Assembly: GCA_002436005.1 (NCBI GenBank)
Contig: DIXG01000089.1
Span: 1 to 42,158 of the forward strand
Reading direction: 5' to 3'
DNA from: Anaerolineaceae bacterium UBA6086
GTDB lineage: Bacteria; Chloroflexota; Anaerolineae; Anaerolineales; Anaerolineaceae
DNA: 42,158 nt
Shown: positions 7,970-16,819 of the stretch, piece by piece
Position numbering within the stretch: the stretch's first letter is position 1
Layout of the letters: each line of letters starts with the position of its first letter
The notes under the pieces: generated by a model
Seen by the model: only the letters and a program-made list of their open reading frames with translations
Told to the model about the DNA's origin: nothing
The model's database searches: none
Translations under genes and position numbers: made by a program

Positions 7970-9295
7970 ATGAAGATCAAGCTAAATCATCTACGATATT
8001 TCATCCTCCCGTTGCTGCTGTTATTGATTGTAAATCCCGTCCACGCTAAAAATCAAAGCGTGGTGGTACTCAACATAGAGGGTGTGATCAATCCCTTTAC
8101 TGCGCGTTATCTTGAGCGGGGTCTGGCGCTGGCGGAAGAGCAAAACGCTTTATTGGTGGTCCTCACGCTCGATACACCCGGAGGATTGGAAACCTCGATG
8201 CGAGAAATGGTCCAGACCATGATTGGCTCACCCGTTCCCATCGCGGTCTACGTGACGCCAGAAGGCGCCAGGGCGTCCTCTGCGGGTCTTTTCTTGCTGA
8301 TGGCTGGTGATTTCGCTGCAATGGCTCCAGCAACCAACGTGGGCGCAGCCACGCCTGTGGCTTTGGATGGGGAAAGTGATTCAGCACTCAGCGAAAAATC
8401 GATCAGCGATGCTGCTGCGTTCATTCGCAGCCTGGCAGAAAGAAGCAATCGCAATGTGGATTGGGCGGAAGCAGCGGTTCGGGAAAGCCTTTCACTGACA
8501 GCCTCTGAAGCCCTGGATCAGGGAGTGATTGACCTGGTAGCCGAAGATCTTGATGATTTATTGCTGCAGCTGAATGGGGCAGTGGTTGATTCCGATAGCC
8601 TGGATCTATCTGGAGCAATGATTCAAGTTGAACCGATGAACTGGGTGGAAAAGTTCTATCATGTGATCACAGAACCCAACATAGCCTATCTGCTGCTTTC
8701 ATTGGGAACTTTATTCCTCCTGGTGGAATTATCTGATCCCGGGTTGAGCGCGGCAGGGATTGGAGCGGTGATCAGCTTTGTGATCGGTTTTATGGCGCTT
8801 GGCAGTCTACCCGTCAATTGGGCAGCCATCGGTTTGCTTGTGATTTCACTGGTATTATTTGTGGTCGCCCTGTTGACGGATACTGAGGTCATCGTCACAG
8901 TGCTCGGGCTTGTGCCTTTTGTGATGGGGTCGCTGCTGCTTTTCAAGCCTTTTCGCCCGGAATCTGCCATTGTCCCGGAATTGCGGGTCAGTGTATGGTT
9001 GATTTTTTTGATGTCGGCAATCATCGTTGCTTTTAGCCTGATCGTTCTGCGGGCCATTCTGAAAGCCAGCAAACGTCCACCCCAGATGGGTGCTGAGCGT
9101 TTTATTGGTAAATGTGGTGTCTCGTTGTCGCCTTTGAAGCCTGAAGGTCAGGTGAAAGTGGAGAATCAGGTATGGAGCGCCCTCAGTCAGGAGGGTGTGA
9201 TTGACCTGGGTCAGGCGGTTTACGTGGTTGATGTATCAGGAGTCAGGCTTGTTGTAGTCCGGGCTGAAACAGAATATGAAAGTGAAAATATATAA
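7970..9295 (+). CDS. NfeD-family membrane-bound serine protease (long form)
   Basis: A 441-residue long-form NfeD protein. Residues 1-26 are a signal peptide or N-terminal anchor (hydrophobic core FILPLLLLLIVNPVHA). Residues about 28-230 form a ClpP-like protease domain with probable nucleophile S104 in GARASSAG and general base K143, as in the archaeal PH1510 protease. About residues 235-360 hold four to five membrane spans, and the C-terminal 75 residues form the soluble OB-fold NfeDC domain. Related proteases cleave the C-terminus of their stomatin partner, and the partner gene lies 27 bases downstream. The ATG at 7970 has AAAGGGAGA upstream and gives a proper signal peptide. Confidence 0.92.
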   Translation: MKIKLNHLRYFILPLLLLLIVNPVHAKNQSVVVLNIEGVINPFTARYLERGLALAEEQNALLVVLTLDTPGGLETSMREMVQTMIGSPVPIAVYVTPEGARASSAGLFLLMAGDFAAMAPATNVGAATPVALDGESDSALSEKSISDAAAFIRSLAERSNRNVDWAEAAVRESLSLTASEALDQGVIDLVAEDLDDLLLQLNGAVVDSDSLDLSGAMIQVEPMNWVEKFYHVITEPNIAYLLLSLGTLFLLVELSDPGLSAAGIGAVISFVIGFMALGSLPVNWAAIGLLVISLVLFVVALLTDTEVIVTVLGLVPFVMGSLLLFKPFRPESAIVPELRVSVWLIFLMSAIIVAFSLIVLRAILKASKRPPQMGAERFIGKCGVSLSPLKPEGQVKVENQVWSALSQEGVIDLGQAVYVVDVSGVRLVVVRAETEYESENI

Positions 9296-9322
9296 AAGAA
9301 GTTAGTTATAAGGAGGTTTTAA

Positions 9323-10228
9323 ATGGGTAATTTTGCTGATTTGTCATTGGTCTTAATCATCGCTTTGGTGATCATCGTCCTGATCGTGAATTCAATTAAA
9401 ATCATTCCCGAGTACAAGCGCATGGTGGTGTTTCGTTTAGGACGGTCTATCGGTGCTCAGGGACCTGGTTTGATTTTTCTGATCCCGTTTGTTGATAAGA
9501 CGGTCACTGTGGATTTGCGCGAGGATTATTTTGATGTACCGCCGCAAACCTGTATCACAGCCGATAACGCTTCTGTCAGCATTGATTTTCTGGTTTACGA
9601 CAAGGTGATTGATCCGGAACGCAGTGTGCTTGAGGTTGAAGACTTTACAGGCGCTGCCCGCGGTCTGGCGATTACGACCTTGCGCGCCGTGGTTGGTGCC
9701 ATGGATTTGGATGACGTGCTTTCAAAGCGGGATGAGATTAACCAGATTCTACATGAAAAATTAGACCAGGTGACAGACCGATGGGGCATTCGGATCATGG
9801 CAGTTGAAATTCGCGAGGTGGTTCCACCCAGAGCGATCGAAGAAGCCATGACCCGGCAGATGGCAGCAGAGCGAAATCGTCGGGCAATGGTCGCTGAGGC
9901 AGACGGTAAACGCGAGGCTGCTGTGATGATTGCGACAGGTGAAAAACAAGCCGCAATTCTTTCTGCTGAGGGTCAGCGGGAGGCGACCGTTTTGAACGCA
10001 GAAGGACGCAAGCAGGGTGCTATCCTGGAGGCGGAAGGTTATGCTTTAGCGCTGGATAAGGTTTTTGAGGTTGCCAAGGGTTTGGATAGTAAAACCCTGA
10101 CCTTGCAATATCTGAATGCGCTCAAAGAGCTGGGCTCAGGGGCTTCGACCAAGTTTATTATCCCGACAGAGCTGCTCAACCTGGCAAAACCGCTCAGTGA
10201 TTTCGCCAAAAACGCCCATCAGGATTAA
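9323..10228 (+). CDS. Slipin/stomatin-family SPFH protein
   Basis: A 301-residue SPFH protein. It begins with one membrane span (about residues 8-26), followed by the SPFH/band-7 domain (MVVFRLGR, GPGLIFLIPFVD, then VDLREDYFDVPPQTCITADNA) and a coiled-coil region rich in A and E (about 180-230). Slipins oligomerise on the membrane inner face and organise lipid microdomains. The gene follows an ideal AAGGAGG ribosome site, 27 bases after NfeD. This NfeD-slipin pairing is the classic operon, so the two very likely form a protease-scaffold unit. A hairpin follows the stop. Confidence 0.95.
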   Translation: MGNFADLSLVLIIALVIIVLIVNSIKIIPEYKRMVVFRLGRSIGAQGPGLIFLIPFVDKTVTVDLREDYFDVPPQTCITADNASVSIDFLVYDKVIDPERSVLEVEDFTGAARGLAITTLRAVVGAMDLDDVLSKRDEINQILHEKLDQVTDRWGIRIMAVEIREVVPPRAIEEAMTRQMAAERNRRAMVAEADGKREAAVMIATGEKQAAILSAEGQREATVLNAEGRKQGAILEAEGYALALDKVFEVAKGLDSKTLTLQYLNALKELGSGASTKFIIPTELLNLAKPLSDFAKNAHQD

Positions 10229-10244
10229 TGAAGGTAAGTGATAC

Positions 10245-10276
10245 TGGCGAAGGGTTGTCATTTCAACCCTTCGCCA
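10245..10276 (+). terminator. Hairpin, probable terminator of the nfeD-slipin operon
   Basis: Perfect 13-bp stem, arms 10245-10257 (TGGCGAAGGGTTG) and 10264-10276 (CAACCCTTCGCCA), with a 6-base loop. The T tract that follows is weak (TGTTTACT), so it may be an intrinsic terminator of low efficiency or an mRNA 3'-end stabiliser. Confidence 0.65.
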
Positions 10277-10538
10277 TGTTTACTCGCAGCAATCTGAACT
10301 TTGCCATAATTCTTTCTACTGCATCTGATCAGGGCGGGACATCGATTTTTGCATAATCGAGTAAAATTTATCCACAAGACTGACAATCTTTGATCAATAC
10401 TTGCTGGCAGGTTCACTTATCGCGTTACAAGTTAGATTTGAAAGTATGCTGAACTTTAAGGTTGCCAAATAATGAACAATCTATGAAGCAAGCATTCGTC
10501 AAATTCTGATTTATGGGATATGTATAAGACAATAAAAT
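10277..10538. other. Intergenic region upstream of the nucleoside kinase gene
   Basis: AT-rich non-coding stretch after the slipin hairpin. It must carry the promoter for the kinase gene, but I see no convincing -35/-10 pair; the nearest AT-rich box is TATAAG at about 10523. No repeat, RNA gene or conserved reading frame was seen. Confidence 0.4.
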
Positions 10539-12287
10539 ATGGGTGTTATTATGAATGAAAAACCAGTAAAAATTGAGATTAAAGGAAAAATGAGGGATAC
10601 CATCGAAGTGTTGATGGCAGATGGCACGATCATCAGCGGACCCCGCAACATGCAGGTTGGGGAGTTCATGAAGGTTTACCAGGATCCAGCAAAACCGCTG
10701 ATTGTGGGTGCGATTGTGGACCAAAGCCTGAGGGAACTTACCCATATCCTCAAAGCTGATGCACACGTGAGCCCGATTGACATGTCTGATACAGATGGCG
10801 CCAGAATTTATCGCAGATCGCTTGTGTTTTTACTGGAAGTCGCCTTTTTAGAGCTTTTCTCTGATTGGACCCTGACCATCGATCATTCCGTTTCCTCAGG
10901 CGCTTACTATTGTCATGTGCCAGAGCAGGAACCCTTCACTAAGCTTGATCTGAACAGATTAGAAGCGCGCATGCGGGAGATTGTTGGGGCAGATGAACCC
11001 CTGGTGAAGGAAAAAGTGGCTCTTGATGAAGCGAAAGCATTTTTTAAGAAAAAACGGCAATTTGACAAACTTCGATTGCTTAACTATCGAACCGTTGATG
11101 ACCTGGTGCTCTACGATTTGCATGGGATTCGGGATTATCACCATGGGTATATGGTGCCGTCCACAGGTTACTTGCAGTGGTTTGATTTGCGTCTGGTAGG
11201 TTCAGGTTTTGTGCTTCGCTTCCCGCGCCGGCATGCCCCCAGTAAACTCTCGCCGATGCCAAGTTATCCTCAGCTTCTTACGGCTTTTCGCCAATACAGC
11301 GAGTGGCTGGAAACATTGGGTATTCAGAGCGTGGGGGCTTTGAATGACGCCATCAGTGACGGCCGCATCAACGAGGTGATTTTGGTTTCAGAGGCTTTGC
11401 ATGAGCAGCAGATTTCCAGAATTGCCAATACGATTCGGAAAAAGAAGGATCAGATCAGGGTGATCCTGATCGCTGGACCCAGTTCATCAGGCAAGACCAC
11501 ATTCTCCAAGCGATTAACCATTCAACTGCTCACTGAAGGCATTTCACCCTTTGCGTTGGAAATGGATAACTATTTTGTCAACCGTGAGGACACGCCAAAA
11601 GACGAAAATGGCCATTACGATTTTGAACATATTGATGCCCTGAACAGAGAGATGATGAATGAGCATATCAAACGACTGATCAAGGGCGAGCGTGTTCAGC
11701 TTCGGCATTACAACTTTATCAAAGGGATAAACGAACCAGGCGAGGAAGTTCAATTTGACCCCGGGCAAATGATCATATTGGAAGGCATTCACGGGTTAAA
11801 CCCAAAGTTACTTGAAGCCATTCCACTGGAGCAAACCTATCGAATTTACGTCTCCTGTCTCACTCAGCTCAACCTGGATCGCCATAACCGCATTTCGACC
11901 ACTGACACGCGTGAGTTACGTCGCATTTTAAGGGACTCACGTGATCGCGGATACACAGCCCAACAGACAATCGGGCATTGGGAAATGGTAAGGCGTGGCG
12001 AGAAAGCGCATATTTTCCCATACCAGGAACATGCTGATATCATGTTCAACTCCGCATTGGCTTATGAGCTGACAGTCTTGAAACCCCTTGTAGAGCCCTT
12101 GCTCAGACAGGTGCCCTATGGCACACCCGAGCATATTGAAGCCAAGCGGTTGTTGAAATTCCTGCAGTGGTTCTTGCCAATTGATGCGGGGCTAATTCCT
12201 GATAACTCGATCTTGCGAGAATTTGTAGGTGGTTCGATTTTGAAGGATTTCAAGATTTGGCTGCATAAATCATCAAACAGTTATTGA
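10539..12287 (+). CDS. Uridine-kinase-family nucleoside kinase with ThrRS-like N-terminal domains
   Basis: A 582-residue protein in three parts. Residues 1-75 resemble a TGS domain (threonyl-tRNA synthetase/GTPase/SpoT type). Residues about 76-230 resemble the second additional (editing-like) domain of threonyl-tRNA synthetase. Residues about 300-582 are a P-loop kinase of the uridine kinase/phosphoribulokinase family with GPSSSGKTT at 313-321 and an EGIHGLNP motif. This arrangement is known in many bacteria and is annotated as nucleoside kinase; kinase activity on a nucleoside is family-based inference, and the role of the ThrRS-like part is unknown. An alternative ATG lies at 10551, and neither start has a strong ribosome site. 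Confidence 0.88.
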   Translation: MGVIMNEKPVKIEIKGKMRDTIEVLMADGTIISGPRNMQVGEFMKVYQDPAKPLIVGAIVDQSLRELTHILKADAHVSPIDMSDTDGARIYRRSLVFLLEVAFLELFSDWTLTIDHSVSSGAYYCHVPEQEPFTKLDLNRLEARMREIVGADEPLVKEKVALDEAKAFFKKKRQFDKLRLLNYRTVDDLVLYDLHGIRDYHHGYMVPSTGYLQWFDLRLVGSGFVLRFPRRHAPSKLSPMPSYPQLLTAFRQYSEWLETLGIQSVGALNDAISDGRINEVILVSEALHEQQISRIANTIRKKKDQIRVILIAGPSSSGKTTFSKRLTIQLLTEGISPFALEMDNYFVNREDTPKDENGHYDFEHIDALNREMMNEHIKRLIKGERVQLRHYNFIKGINEPGEEVQFDPGQMIILEGIHGLNPKLLEAIPLEQTYRIYVSCLTQLNLDRHNRISTTDTRELRRILRDSRDRGYTAQQTIGHWEMVRRGEKAHIFPYQEHADIMFNSALAYELTVLKPLVEPLLRQVPYGTPEHIEAKRLLKFLQWFLPIDAGLIPDNSILREFVGGSILKDFKIWLHKSSNSY

Positions 12288-12296
12288 TCCTGAACT

Positions 12297-12332
12297 AAAA
12301 AGCGTGCGGTTTTTACAACTGCACGCTTTTTT
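12297..12332. terminator. Bidirectional intrinsic terminator
   Basis: Arms 12297-12307 (AAAAAGCGTGC) and 12321-12331 (GCACGCTTTTT) pair around a 13-base loop, with T runs on both strands. It lies between the convergent kinase and aminotransferase genes and likely ends both transcripts. Confidence 0.88.
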
Positions 12333-12352
12333 ATGTTGGATAGAAGTAATGT

Positions 12353-13573
12353 TTACTTAATTTCCGCTTTGACCACCTCTGCCAATCGTTTGATCCCTTC
12401 CACGATCAGGTCGGGCTTTGAATTTGAGAAGTTAAGCCGCATGGTGTTTAAACCGCCGCCCAGTGCATGAAACGATTCACCAGGCACAAAGGCAACTTTT
12501 TTCTCTACAGCCGTTTTGAAGATCGTGCTTGTATCCAAACATTCCGGAAGTGTGACCCACAGGAATAAGCCCCCTTTTGGCTTGGTCCAGCTAACGCCCT
12601 CAGGCATATACTCTTCCAATGCGCTGATCATCACGTCCCGCCGCTCTTTATAAACCCTTCGAATAGTCTGAATATGGGTTTTCATCAAGGGTGTGTTGGC
12701 AACTTCGTAGGCGATGTACTGGTTGAGAGTCGAGGAGTTCAGATCGCAGCCTTGTTTTGCCTGGACAAGTTTCTTGATCACTTCAGAGGGGGCAACGACC
12801 CAGGCAAGCCGCAGTCCAGGCGCGAGGATTTTTGAGAAGGTGCTCGTGTAAATCACGTTTCCGCTATACATCGGGACTTCTTTTGCTCGCATCTCGTCAT
12901 CCAGTACGACAACGGGCGGCAGGTGCTCACCTTCATAACGCAGCTGACCGTAAGGGTCGTCCTCCACAATAGGAACGCCGTAGGCATCTGCCATCTCCAC
13001 CAGCTGCTTCCTGCGCTCGCGAGAAAGGGTCACACCGGTTGGGTTTTGAAAGTTTGGCAGGACGTAAATAAACTTGATGCCAGTTCTCAGCCGAGATTCG
13101 AGCATCTCTGTTTGCATGCCGTCTTCATCAAACGGGATCGTGACATATTTCACGCCGTAGGCATTCCATGCCTGGAGGGCGCCAAGGTAAGTGGGCGATT
13201 CCACCAGGATGCGGTCACCACGGTTAATGAAGATTCTGCCAAGCAGATCAAGCGCCTGTTGGGAACCTGTGGTGATTAAAACATTGTCAGCTGAAATTTG
13301 AAGCCCATACTTTGACGCGTTCCGGGCAATCATTTCTCTCAGAGGTTGATACCCCTCTGTGGTCCCATACTGGAGTGCCGATTCACCCATTTCCGTCAAA
13401 ACGACATCTGCTGCTCTTCTAAATTGTTCAATCGGAAAGACATCCGGGGCGGGGAGGCCGCCAGCAAAAGAGATTACGTCCGGTAAAGTGGTGATTTTCA
13501 GCAGCTCTCGAATAGCTGAGCTTTTTATGTTGTCTGTTCTCAGAGCAAATCTATCTTCCCATAAAGTATGCAT
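12353..13573 (-). CDS. PLP-dependent aminotransferase, fold type I (2-aminoadipate/aromatic type)
   Basis: A 406-residue class I/II aminotransferase. Visible motifs are the substrate-side FAGGLPAPDVFP, LQYGTTEGYQPLR, the PLP-contacting TTGSQQALDL, YVLPNFQNPTG, VEDDPYGQLRY and the Schiff-base lysine in STFSKILAPGLRLAW, followed by the carboxylate-binding arginine near the C-terminus (MRLNFSN). This pattern matches the LysN/ARO8-like group without the GntR DNA-binding domain of MocR proteins. Members transfer amino groups from 2-aminoadipate, leucine or aromatic amino acids to 2-oxoglutarate. It starts 21 bases after the SHMT-GcvT gene and is probably co-transcribed with it. The substrate cannot be fixed from sequence. 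Confidence 0.92.
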   Translation of the reverse strand: MHTLWEDRFALRTDNIKSSAIRELLKITTLPDVISFAGGLPAPDVFPIEQFRRAADVVLTEMGESALQYGTTEGYQPLREMIARNASKYGLQISADNVLITTGSQQALDLLGRIFINRGDRILVESPTYLGALQAWNAYGVKYVTIPFDEDGMQTEMLESRLRTGIKFIYVLPNFQNPTGVTLSRERRKQLVEMADAYGVPIVEDDPYGQLRYEGEHLPPVVVLDDEMRAKEVPMYSGNVIYTSTFSKILAPGLRLAWVVAPSEVIKKLVQAKQGCDLNSSTLNQYIAYEVANTPLMKTHIQTIRRVYKERRDVMISALEEYMPEGVSWTKPKGGLFLWVTLPECLDTSTIFKTAVEKKVAFVPGESFHALGGGLNTMRLNFSNSKPDLIVEGIKRLAEVVKAEIK

Positions 13574-13594
13574 GAATTTCTCTCCTTAATTTCC

Positions 13595-16500
13595 TTATTT
13601 CGGAAATCGACTAATGACGGTCGCCCGGGCTGGTAAGGTGACCCGGTCTCCCATGGTGAGTTCTGCCGGTGCTTTTCCGGCATCTTGTGGTGCGCCTTGA
13701 TAGATGTAAATTTCTGATCCTTCAGCTGAATGTTTTTCGGAGATATATGCTTGCCCGGTGAGTGAGCCTTCCGAATTGACGGCACAGCTGGTGACGGTGC
13801 CGATGACTTTGCCGCGACTGTCAATGACAGGATCGCCGAGATGCCCTATTCGAGTCCGTTTCTCTTCGAAGGTGAATCGAACCACAACAGCATCGCGAGC
13901 GGCTTCTTGCGCCAAAAACGCCTTTCGTCCGATGAACCAGGGTTTATAAATCTTCACGAATTTGTCAAATCCTGCCTGTCCAACGCCAAGATTGAGCAGG
14001 CCGCCCATTTCATGACCGTAAAGGGGAAGGCCGGCTTCAGTTCTGAGGGAGTCTCGCGATCCTAATCCGCAGGGTTTGATGCCAAGGTCCTTTCCTGCTT
14101 CGAGCAGGTCGTTCCAAAGCTGAACCGCCTGATCAGGGTGGACAAACAATTCAAATCCCATCCGTTCCCCTGTATAGCCGGTGCGTGAGACAACCATTGG
14201 AATTCCGTTGAGAGTGGCTTCACAAAGATTAGCCCAACCCAAGCCAAGGATCGCCTCGCGATCCTCAAGGGACGCCTGCAGATTGAGCAGTATGTCGCGG
14301 GATTTTGGACCCTGAAGTGCGATATCAACGCGCATATCTGCGGCTTCTTTTGCGTCCCGCAGGTTCCGCAGGATGACATCTTTACCAAAAGCGACCGCCC
14401 AGGGCTTATCGTTGTCCACACAGACTCTGCCATCACGCACGCTGTTCAACCATGCCCAATCTTTTTCGTCATTGGACGCGTTGACCACAACCAGATACTT
14501 TTCTTTACCGCGTCGATAAACGAGCAAATCATCGATCACATTTGCATCTGGATCAAGGAAGTGGGTATAGCAGGATTCGCCTACCTCCAGGCTGCTGATG
14601 TCATTTGCGCAAACGCTATCCAGGAAGACCATCGCATCCGGTCCTTCCGCCTGATAAACACCCATATGCGTGACATCAAATAAACCTGCTGCTTCGCGAA
14701 CCGCCTGGTGTTCATCAACGACTGAAGTGTACCAAACGGGCATATCCCATCCAGCAAAGGGTACCATTTTGGCACCCATCAATCGGTGAGTTTCGTTCAG
14801 CGGTGTTTTCAACAGTTCATCCGGTTCTTTTTCGTCCCAGGTAAAGGGCGGCAGGGGAGTGCCTGCTTTTTCGTCCTTTGTCTGTCCGATGTAGTATGGC
14901 TTCTTATTTGAAACGGGAGTCCCTTGAACAGCGGCAGGTGCTTGTTGATCACTGTCCTCAATGCGAACAGGTCCTGGTATGCGCATTACGAGGTCTTCAT
15001 CGAATTTAATATAAGCATCCGAAAGATTTCGCAACCAGGCGCCAGTCAGCCCTGCCTTATTGCCAGGCACTGAGAGGACAAACGTCTGGGGCGAAGAGCA
15101 TCTCAGGACGCCCTCAACAGAATCTTCTGTTGTGTGAATCTTTGTGGGTTGGCTCTCGCCTGGTTTTAGATCCTCAACATCGCTCGAAAGCGTGTACGAG
15201 AGGAATAAGCGAACCTGATCCCCAGATAATTCGAAGTTTGCCCAGGGGGCATCTACATTGTCATCCCTGCTGAAGAAGTGCGGATAACCATGAGAGTCTT
15301 GGACATCCGAAGAGGGTAATGCTTTCTCCGCTACCAATCTAACCCTGCGCTTGGCATCTTCTAAGGCTTTGAAGGAAACCTTTGCCCTTAGCTGGGGTTT
15401 TTTCCCGCCAGGAACCGCGTATGGTGTTGTGTTTTCGAGCAGATCGGCAATGATATTGGCGATTTCTCTGAAATCCTCTTCGACTAATCCACGTTGAGTT
15501 AACCACGGTGAGCCAAAGCGAACGCCAGTCGATGAGAATGTTGAGCGATCTCCAGGGATCGTATTACTGTTGGCAACAATGCCAGCAATATCCAGGAGTC
15601 TTGCGCCCATTTCTCCTGATAAATGTGTGCCATCTTTTGCTTTGATGGATTTGCAATCCAGGAGCACTATATGTGTGTCCGTTCCATCGTAAGGCACCCT
15701 CAGACCTCTTGCTTTGAGCTGGTCTGAGAAGGCGACAGCGTTTTTGGCGATTTGCTGTTGGAGCAGTTTGAATTCATCAGTTTGCGCAATTTTGAAGGTC
15801 AAAGCCAGCGCTGCAATCGTGTTGATATGAGGTCCACCCTGTTCCCCGGGGAAAACGGCTTTGTCAATTTTCTTTGAAAGGGCAGGGCTGTCGGTGATGA
15901 TACAGGCGCCGCGTGGGCCAATCATCGTTTTGTGAGTCGTGAAGGTGACAATGTGGGCAAAGCCGATTGGCGATGGAATCGTCCCAGCGGCGATCATGCC
16001 CGCAATGTGAGAAACATCTGCTAAAAGAATGGCGCCAACGCTATCAGCGATTTCCCTGAATTTTTTCCAATCAGGCACGTAGGGATAACTGGAGTAACCC
16101 GCAACAATGATCTTTGGCTTGGTTTCAAGCGCTTTGGCAAGGACAGCATCATAATCAATGCGCTCGGTTTCGGGGTCTACGGAATAGTGCTGGGCGTTGT
16201 ATAGCATCCCTGAACGGTTTACTGAAGAGCCGTGTGTGAGATGTCCGCCAAAAAGAAGGCTCATCCCCAGGATCGTGTCGCCTGGTGAGAGGAGAGCGGT
16301 GTAGACAGCATTATTTGCAGGAGCACCAGAAAGCGGTTGAACGTTGACATAAAGGTCGTCTGCAGTTAATCCGTTGGTCGCAAACGCTTCGGCACAGCGA
16401 CGCCGAGCTAAGGCTTCAACGATATCCACATATTCAACACCTTTATAAAACCGCGGGTCACTATAACGCCGGTAGGTGGTGAGACTGTCGGAATAATCGA

Positions 16501-16723
16501 GGATTTGTTCCTCGCTTTGAAACCGTGTTTCAGGGCGGGGGTAACCTTCTGCATAGATATTGGTAAAAGATGATCCCAGCGTTTCCTTGACTGCTTTTGG
16601 TGCCAGGCTTTCGCTGGGAATCATGATTAATCGTCTGTTTTGGCGTTCATCTTCAAGCCGAATTAAATCAAAAAGGCCTGGGTCAATCGCTTCCAGGTCT
16701 TTTCTATGTTGGGGAATTTTCAT
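13595..16723 (-). CDS. Fused serine hydroxymethyltransferase / GcvT-type aminomethyltransferase
   Basis: One uninterrupted 1042-residue frame. Residues about 1-465 are a serine hydroxymethyltransferase: YAEGYP at 57-62, D236 and H239 (LLADVSHIAGM), PLP lysine K265 in TTHKTMIGPRG, and the carboxylate-binding VRFGSPWLTQRG near 401. This enzyme interconverts serine and glycine with tetrahydrofolate. Residues about 638-1042 are a GcvT-like aminomethyltransferase (AKMVPFAGWDMPVWY, LFDVTHMG, GLGSRDSLRTEAGLPLYGHE). GcvT moves the one-carbon unit from lipoyl-bound aminomethyl to tetrahydrofolate. Residues about 470-635 form a middle segment I cannot assign. The fusion joins two folate-linked steps of glycine metabolism. 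No gcvH or gcvP is nearby. The ATG has AAGGAG upstream. Confidence 0.92.
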   Translation of the reverse strand: MKIPQHRKDLEAIDPGLFDLIRLEDERQNRRLIMIPSESLAPKAVKETLGSSFTNIYAEGYPRPETRFQSEEQILDYSDSLTTYRRYSDPRFYKGVEYVDIVEALARRRCAEAFATNGLTADDLYVNVQPLSGAPANNAVYTALLSPGDTILGMSLLFGGHLTHGSSVNRSGMLYNAQHYSVDPETERIDYDAVLAKALETKPKIIVAGYSSYPYVPDWKKFREIADSVGAILLADVSHIAGMIAAGTIPSPIGFAHIVTFTTHKTMIGPRGACIITDSPALSKKIDKAVFPGEQGGPHINTIAALALTFKIAQTDEFKLLQQQIAKNAVAFSDQLKARGLRVPYDGTDTHIVLLDCKSIKAKDGTHLSGEMGARLLDIAGIVANSNTIPGDRSTFSSTGVRFGSPWLTQRGLVEEDFREIANIIADLLENTTPYAVPGGKKPQLRAKVSFKALEDAKRRVRLVAEKALPSSDVQDSHGYPHFFSRDDNVDAPWANFELSGDQVRLFLSYTLSSDVEDLKPGESQPTKIHTTEDSVEGVLRCSSPQTFVLSVPGNKAGLTGAWLRNLSDAYIKFDEDLVMRIPGPVRIEDSDQQAPAAVQGTPVSNKKPYYIGQTKDEKAGTPLPPFTWDEKEPDELLKTPLNETHRLMGAKMVPFAGWDMPVWYTSVVDEHQAVREAAGLFDVTHMGVYQAEGPDAMVFLDSVCANDISSLEVGESCYTHFLDPDANVIDDLLVYRRGKEKYLVVVNASNDEKDWAWLNSVRDGRVCVDNDKPWAVAFGKDVILRNLRDAKEAADMRVDIALQGPKSRDILLNLQASLEDREAILGLGWANLCEATLNGIPMVVSRTGYTGERMGFELFVHPDQAVQLWNDLLEAGKDLGIKPCGLGSRDSLRTEAGLPLYGHEMGGLLNLGVGQAGFDKFVKIYKPWFIGRKAFLAQEAARDAVVVRFTFEEKRTRIGHLGDPVIDSRGKVIGTVTSCAVNSEGSLTGQAYISEKHSAEGSEIYIYQGAPQDAGKAPAELTMGDRVTLPARATVISRFPK

Positions 16724-16819
16724 AAGTATTTACTCCTTAACTAGAGATGTAATGTAAGTTTGTAAGACAATTATGCCTATCTAATTCTATTCCTGCCCAC
16801 ATGCTGGGTCAAGGTAAGT

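Noticed and set aside
16724..16819. Glycine riboswitch upstream of the SHMT-GcvT gene
   Set aside because: The gap is only 96 bases, AT-rich, and shows none of the conserved glycine aptamer helices.
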